Shown here piece after piece: positions 20,138 to 24,742 of a stretch of DNA of 24,742 nucleotides. The notes under the pieces are model-generated. The model made no database searches. It was given only the letters and a program-made list of their open reading frames with translations, and had not been told where the DNA came from. How positions within the stretch are numbered: position 1 is the first letter of the stretch; each line of letters starts with the position of its first letter. The stretch comes from Fomitopsis serialis (taxonomy: Eukaryota > Basidiomycota > Agaricomycetes > Polyporales > Fomitopsidaceae). The position numbers and the translations under genes were made by a program. The DNA is taken from contig NW_025955493.1 in the NCBI RefSeq assembly GCF_022376445.1, positions 1 to 24,742 of the forward strand, read 5' to 3'.

Positions 20138-20764
20138 TAAGCGGTCAGGCGAGGCAATCTTGGATATGAGTCGACGGTGGACGAAGTCTGTAACGCGTGT
20201 AGGTTGGAGCCGGTCAAGGGTAATCCGATTTGTGAATGAATCGGACAAGCAGTACGAAAGTTTGGCTGTATGCGGTTTGTTGCCTGCAGTGAATGTCCTT
20301 CGGATCTTCTAGTCCGCCGTTCTGTGTGCACATGACTGCAGCATGTCTACCTCGTGTGGAGATGCAGCGCTCGTTCTTCATATCTAAGGGTATGAGGCGC
20401 AAGTCCCATACTCGCTCAGCTGCAGCGACCGACCGTTGCTGACCAGTGTCCGGTACGACGTCGCTTCTAGGTAAGATTTCGCCAGCTTCGTCTCGCGCGA
20501 GTATATACCATGCTTACACTACCGATAGCAAGCATGGTATATACTCTACGAGATTTCGAGCAGGAGATGAGCCGCAGGTCGACTGTTGGGCTGGTAGATG
20601 TCCTCCGAACGAAGTTGATATTAGGGAAGTCGACCATTCGGTATGTCGGCCGTTGCACCCACGTTGATTCCACTGAAATCTGTCATTCAGCTCACAGTGG
20701 TTGAGAACTTTGCGCAGATTCGACCGTATAGCATCTGTTGAGCATAGAGCATGGATAGGACGCG
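20138..20764. other. Intergenic region between BAR-SH3 and F-box genes
   Basis: Contains the 3' untranslated region and terminator of the BAR-SH3 gene and the promoter of the F-box gene. Short overlapping open frames show no domain. The one structured element is the hairpin at 20499-20546. Confidence 0.5.
20499..20546. repeat. Perfect 17-bp inverted repeat with 14-base loop
   Basis: GAGTATATACCATGCTT at 20499-20515 is exactly complementary to AAGCATGGTATATACTC at 20530-20546, with 14 bases between. It lies about 360 bp after one stop codon and 220 bp before the next start codon. It could be a hairpin in a 3' or 5' untranslated transcript, a protein-binding palindrome or a remnant of a tiny inverted-repeat element. 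Confidence 0.85.
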
Positions 20765-22312
20765 ATGGTGCGAAAGGAGATATTGTCCACTATCATGTTG
20801 TTGGTAGAGGGCCCGAACACACGGGTCCTCGTTAACCACAAGCTTCCTACAGAGATCCTCACATTGATCTTCGATTATGTCCGTCTCCAGCCTCGCAAAC
20901 GGGATACACCTGGGACGAGCATTTGGGACCCTGTAGTCGTGCGGGTAGACTGGCTCGTTCGAGCGTCGCACGTCTGTCGCCATTGGCGCGCTATCATCGT
21001 CGACACACCTGCGCTCTGGGACAGGATCGATGACCCGCAAAGACGTCTAGATCACGTACGCGTCCCGGCCGAGAGGGCTCGAATATTGCCGCTCACGCTC
21101 TCGATGAAAGGCGAACCTACCCGCCCTATGAACGCGCTCCTCCAAAGCAACAAGCCAATCCGGGAGCTACGATACTACGGGATCACTATCAAGCTTTCCC
21201 AAAAATACTTGCAGCAGTCCGCGTATCTCCTTGAGAGCCTCAGTCTCACTGGGACACCAGGCAGGACGACGACCGGGCACGCGCGCAGGCCAAGCGGGGG
21301 TTACCCCGTACAAGTATTCCGAGGGCACACTCCGAGCTTGCGCCGCCTCTCTCTCGACTCCCTCAATTGGATCCCCACCCTCCAAACGTCGACACTCACG
21401 CACCTCTACCTGGCAGATTGCTACGGGCGGAAACTGCTACAGAGGATATTGTCTTTGTTATCTGCGAGCCCAAACCTGACAGATCTGGTGCTGGTGGACC
21501 GCGGTGATGTCCTACACCATGAGGACCCGCAGGGCAATGCGCTAGTTCACCTCCGCCATTTGCGAAGACTAGTGTTGAAGCACATGTCGAGCGCGGGTGT
21601 CAAACGCTTCATCTCACACATACGTCTGAACCCGGAGACGTGCGTGCGATTGATCGGTGTTCTACCTCTCGACGGCGACCTCTTGAACCAGCTGTCCAGG
21701 CTGCCGTTGAACGCCGGCGCAACCAAGCTCATGATCAAGGGATCAGGAACACGGCGCACCGTAGTTTATGAAGGACAGTCTAGCGGTATACTCATCGACC
21801 ACTTTACCTCGCTGGGAGAGGACTGGGGCACTGCGCTGCCACGGATGCTCGCAATGGACCAGCTCCGCGAGCTCCATGTAGTCTTGCGGGATAGCCCCGC
21901 GCTATTCGCCAGCACCCCGACGACGCTGTTCGACTTCCTACACAGGGCACCGGCTCTTGAAAACCTCTACGTGGACACGCAAGGGCTTGCGAGCTTGCTC
22001 GACGCACTCGAGTGCTGCAGATCCAAACCGCCAAAGCTGGCGTGCCCGAACGTCGTGCTGCACGTCCAGATGCCCTGCCGCGGGCCCGGGTCGGACAGCA
22101 CGTCTCTGATACAGTCTTTCGCGGCTAGACAGACGAATCTGGGCATTCGCCATCTAGTCGCGGAATACTGCCCCGGATGTGGGGCCGGGGCGCGGCGTCG
22201 GCCGTGGTTTTCGAGGGAGATCCAGGTCAATTTCGAGTCGGTAACCTCGATGTCCAATCCCCGCCTAGGGCGTGACTGGCGGATGTTCCGCGTGGACTGG
22301 CCAGCGTGTTGA
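20765..22312 (+). CDS. F-box-like domain protein, 515 residues, intronless
   Basis: Probably a substrate receptor of an SCF ubiquitin ligase. The F-box-like segment lies at about residues 26-88: KLPTEILTLIFDYV, then an insertion typical of mushroom F-box proteins, then ASHVCRHWRAIIVDTPALWDRI. The rest contains leucine-rich stretches resembling irregular LRRs (for example SLRRLSLDSLNWIPTL, LTHLYLADCYGRKLL, LTDLVLVDRGDVL, LRRLVLKHM). A late GHRxx-free but Cys-bearing segment, EYCPGCGAG, lies near residue 470. The frame is uninterrupted, unlike the neighbouring F-box gene. It was assigned from the F-box pattern; its target is unknown, as for nearly all of this very large family. The first ATG after the upstream stop was used; a second Met lies at residue 11. 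Confidence 0.88.
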   Translation: MVRKEILSTIMLLVEGPNTRVLVNHKLPTEILTLIFDYVRLQPRKRDTPGTSIWDPVVVRVDWLVRASHVCRHWRAIIVDTPALWDRIDDPQRRLDHVRVPAERARILPLTLSMKGEPTRPMNALLQSNKPIRELRYYGITIKLSQKYLQQSAYLLESLSLTGTPGRTTTGHARRPSGGYPVQVFRGHTPSLRRLSLDSLNWIPTLQTSTLTHLYLADCYGRKLLQRILSLLSASPNLTDLVLVDRGDVLHHEDPQGNALVHLRHLRRLVLKHMSSAGVKRFISHIRLNPETCVRLIGVLPLDGDLLNQLSRLPLNAGATKLMIKGSGTRRTVVYEGQSSGILIDHFTSLGEDWGTALPRMLAMDQLRELHVVLRDSPALFASTPTTLFDFLHRAPALENLYVDTQGLASLLDALECCRSKPPKLACPNVVLHVQMPCRGPGSDSTSLIQSFAARQTNLGIRHLVAEYCPGCGAGARRRPWFSREIQVNFESVTSMSNPRLGRDWRMFRVDWPAC

Positions 22313-22606
22313 AGTCGATATGACGTGAGTGGTCACTACACGGTATGGTTCCTTGCAAACCGTCGTCTTTTTGTCACTCAATTGTCGCTCGGTACGCATC
22401 TGACAGAAGACGACAAGCCGCCCAGTAAAAAAGGCATTGTCAGTGGGCTATCTATATCTATCGCGTTAGCATGTCAAGAGGGGTATGATAGCACTGCTCG
22501 GTGAAGTCAAAGTCACATATTCTGGTGTACATAGCATATTCGATGTTTTTGAGAACTAGTTCTGGATAAGCGACCGACAGGTGCCAGGAGCGAAAGTCCA
22601 CTTGCC

Positions 22607-24274
22607 TCATGACTTGTACATGTCCTCGCGGAGCTCCCCGTCCTCTCTGATCTGCACTCCGTCGTCGTCAACCTTCCACCCTGTCCACCGGGCGTGTGCC
22701 TCGTGCATGCACACGGGCGGCATCTCCATGGTGGGCGTGTGGTCCAGCGTAACGTACTCGATCGAGGGGAAGTGGTGGTCGAACTCCGTCCTCTCGACCT
22801 TCTCGCCTGCGTACTTCGGGAGATAGTTGATCTGCACGCGGGCCAAGCGCAAGATGTCTTGCTGCGCATCGAGCAGTGAGACGGCTTCCTCTGCCTGCGG
22901 TGCCGGTGTACTGCGGGTTAACACGACGCGCACGCAGGACAGTTTGGGACACAACGGCCGGGACGCCCTCGCGCCGTGGTCCACCAGTGCCTCAACGACG
23001 CTCGGCAGGACAGTGCTCCACACCACGAGCGTCTCGAGCGCCGCCATGGGCCTCAAAGTCTCCCGCAGCGCGTCGGGGTCCAGTACGAAGGCAGGGAAGA
23101 AATCTGGGTCCCCACCGGCCATAATCACGATTTCGTGGGTCGGAACCAACATCAGCCAGAGCTCGCGGAGCTGTTGTGCGGGAAGGATAGAGGCCACCGG
23201 GGCGAGGTCGCTGCGGAGCCCTACGGGAGTGCAGAGGATGCCGGCTACGTCGCTCACCCCCGTGAGCTGCGCCATCATGAAATGGTGGTCGTTGACGACA
23301 GGCATCATCGCGATGGATGCGCGGGTGACCGTCTTCGTCACTGGGAGGTTGGTCAGAGTAGGCAGCACGTTCGCCGTGAAGTGGTGCGCGTCGAGGGCCT
23401 TGACGATGTCGACCACAGTTGTTGGGGGAGTGACAGCTTCGCGAGGATGGCTATGACGGCCTCTTCGGTGACGACGTAGCGCAAATGGAGCCTCTGAAGA
23501 TATGGCAAGGACACGGAGTAGTCAGGATACGACGTGTTCAGGGTTTCGACGTCGGGTGTGGTGCTCGAGACCGCGCTGAGCACCAGGTCGATGAGACCAG
23601 GTGCAGACGCTATGATTCCCATTACTTTGGCCAAGAAATCGTCCCACCGACACATGTCTACCGACAGATGGGTCAGCGCCGACACCTGTAGTTCGGGGAA
23701 CCAGTGTACATGATGGAGATTGAGCTGGCGCAGACGAGGAGTGTGTCCGCGGAAGAGCTGGATCGTCTGTACAGACTCGCCGAGAATCCGGCGTCCGAAG
23801 AACCAGCTATTCGATAAGTCCAGAACTTCAAGGGCTGGCGCGAGGAACCCGAGGTATTCCTGCGCGGTAGTAGCCGTTATGTTGCAATGGTATATCGCTA
23901 CAAGCCGCGCGTATTCCCTGTCGCAAGCGTGGACATGAACGCCGATGGCATGTTGTGGAGAACAACCTTCAACGGGCCAACCGTGACCGCTCTAGGAACG
24001 TCGTCCGGCTTGATTGGTGTGCCTGATTGATGGTGTTCCAGAAGGACGGGATCGCTGCCACGATATCCCTCCAATGGCGGCACACAAGCATGAGCGTGAA
24101 CAGCTCGTTCATGCGTGCGTAGTGGCGGCGCTCCCAGATATCCACGATGTGGGATTGGCTGTTACGACCAACGAGATGGTATTGCATCGTGGGCACGAGC
24201 CAGAATATCGCCTTCATGATCTCGGGGGGCAAGCGGTGGAAAGGCACAGCAGCATTCAGAGCGGACCTGAGCAT
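22607..24274 (-). CDS. Second F-box-like protein, broken by three one-base frameshifts
   Basis: The minus strand encodes an F-box-like segment, FHRLPPEIMKAIFWLV followed by ELFTLMLVCRHWRDIVAAI and PSFWNTI, then LRR-like text (LEVLDLSNSWF, TPRLRQLNLHHVHWF, LPYLQRLHLRYV, LRELWLMLVPTHEIVI) to a stop at 22607-22609. About 556 residues are recovered if one base is supplied at each of three places: 23974-23976, about 23941-23945 and 23424-23428. On both sides of each break the text continues the same protein, and the three losses together restore the original frame. The 5' end is uncertain: the first Met used is at 24274, but an upstream exon may exist. It is either a live gene with sequence errors or a recent pseudogene. 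It converges on the intact F-box gene; the 294 bp between them hold nothing recognisable. Confidence 0.8.
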
Positions 24275-24742
24275 GACTACAGCCGTCGTAAGCTCTCCCG
24301 CAACTCGTATCTGGAACAGAGTACTTCAGTTCTGAGAGTAAGCATGCCAATCAGCACTGTGATACGAACATCAGGTATGCTGGAAACGCAACGTCAACAA
24401 CGATAGCTCATGTTCATTGTGGTAGTTGGTACAGACCTCATACCGCCGAGGCTCCTCTGAACCCCCGCGGACACCGCTTTGCTGAGCTGCACGACGTTCT
24501 CATGATGGGTGTTAGCAGTATCGGCCATAATCGAGTTTCATGGATCTTAATCCCACCAGCGGGCTGCCGGAAGGTAAGGGTGCTTAGTAGCTGGCGGTCA
24601 TCCGAGGTAATGAGCATTGAGTGATCGTGAGTACTCACGACGTCGACGTGTGCAGCTGCTGCAAGTCTGTGAGTGTACACTGTACACTAGCCTAAACGCT
24701 TGTGGCGCAGCGCACTTCAAGCCGCTCTCGCGATCGGTCACA
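24275..24742 (-). other. Region upstream of the second F-box gene; possible first exon
   Basis: A minus-strand ATG at 24528-24526 opens MADTANTHHENVVQLSKAVS and reaches a GTATGA donor-like site near 24444; an acceptor-like CTCTCAG lies near 24334. Joining the two does not lead cleanly into the F-box frame, so I cannot support a complete model; a further lost base or a different start would be needed. The remainder of the stretch shows no gene. Confidence 0.3.

Noticed and set aside
20765..24274. The two F-box genes as a tandem or inverted duplicate pair
   Set aside because: They share only the F-box pattern and general LRR-like character; I see no extended sequence identity between them, so recent duplication is not supported.

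Overview
This is a window from a filamentous basidiomycete genome, most likely an agaricomycete and possibly a polypore (inference). The signs are protein-coding genes broken by many short introns, mostly 42-78 bp with GT..AG ends, moderately high GC, F-box genes of the mushroom-forming type, and a large TRANK1-like UvrD-family helicase of a kind I associate with Agaricomycetes. There is no bacterial operon, phage, CRISPR array or RNA gene that I can see.

Layout from left to right. A mitochondrial aconitase gene (minus, C-terminal end cut by the window edge) occupies 1-2206, with a pyrimidine-rich leader and a possible CCAAT/TATA promoter just upstream. From about 2310 to 6550 there is no convincing gene. 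In its middle lies a 1.3-kb element bounded by a perfect 35-bp inverted repeat (4120-5417), with a second, 299-bp inverted-repeat element inserted into it (4783-5081). A 37-exon gene on the plus strand (6551-16122) encodes a roughly 2,527-residue SF1/UvrD-like helicase. Its C-terminal 300 residues, including an intron, are tandemly duplicated. Convergent to it is the ribosome-maturation gene SDO1/SBDS (minus, 17021-18080), whose 3' third is also tandemly duplicated; the outer copy (16201-16803) is degenerate. SDO1 shares a 351-bp divergent promoter region with a BAR-SH3 protein of the Rvs167/Hob1 (amphiphysin) family (plus, 18432-20137). The right end holds an intronless F-box gene (plus, 20765-22312) converging on a second F-box gene (minus, 22607-24274) that is broken by three one-base frameshifts.

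The genes are not an obvious pathway. They are housekeeping functions (TCA cycle, 60S maturation, endocytic membrane scaffolding) next to members of expanded fungal families (F-box, UvrD-like helicase). The most interesting features are structural. Two independent tandem duplications sit side by side in the order A-A'-B'-B. There is a nested pair of non-autonomous inverted-repeat elements, a run of micro-exons just before the Walker A motif of the helicase, a probable GC-AG intron, and a perfect 17-bp hairpin between two genes. Six single-base losses occur in two genes, most of them in short C/G runs; these are more likely sequence errors than true decay. I found no clear evidence of a wholly new multi-gene system.

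Exon boundaries were derived by hand from reading frame, splice consensus and remembered family conservation. All three complete multi-exon models close to whole codon counts (2,527, 253 and 420 residues).
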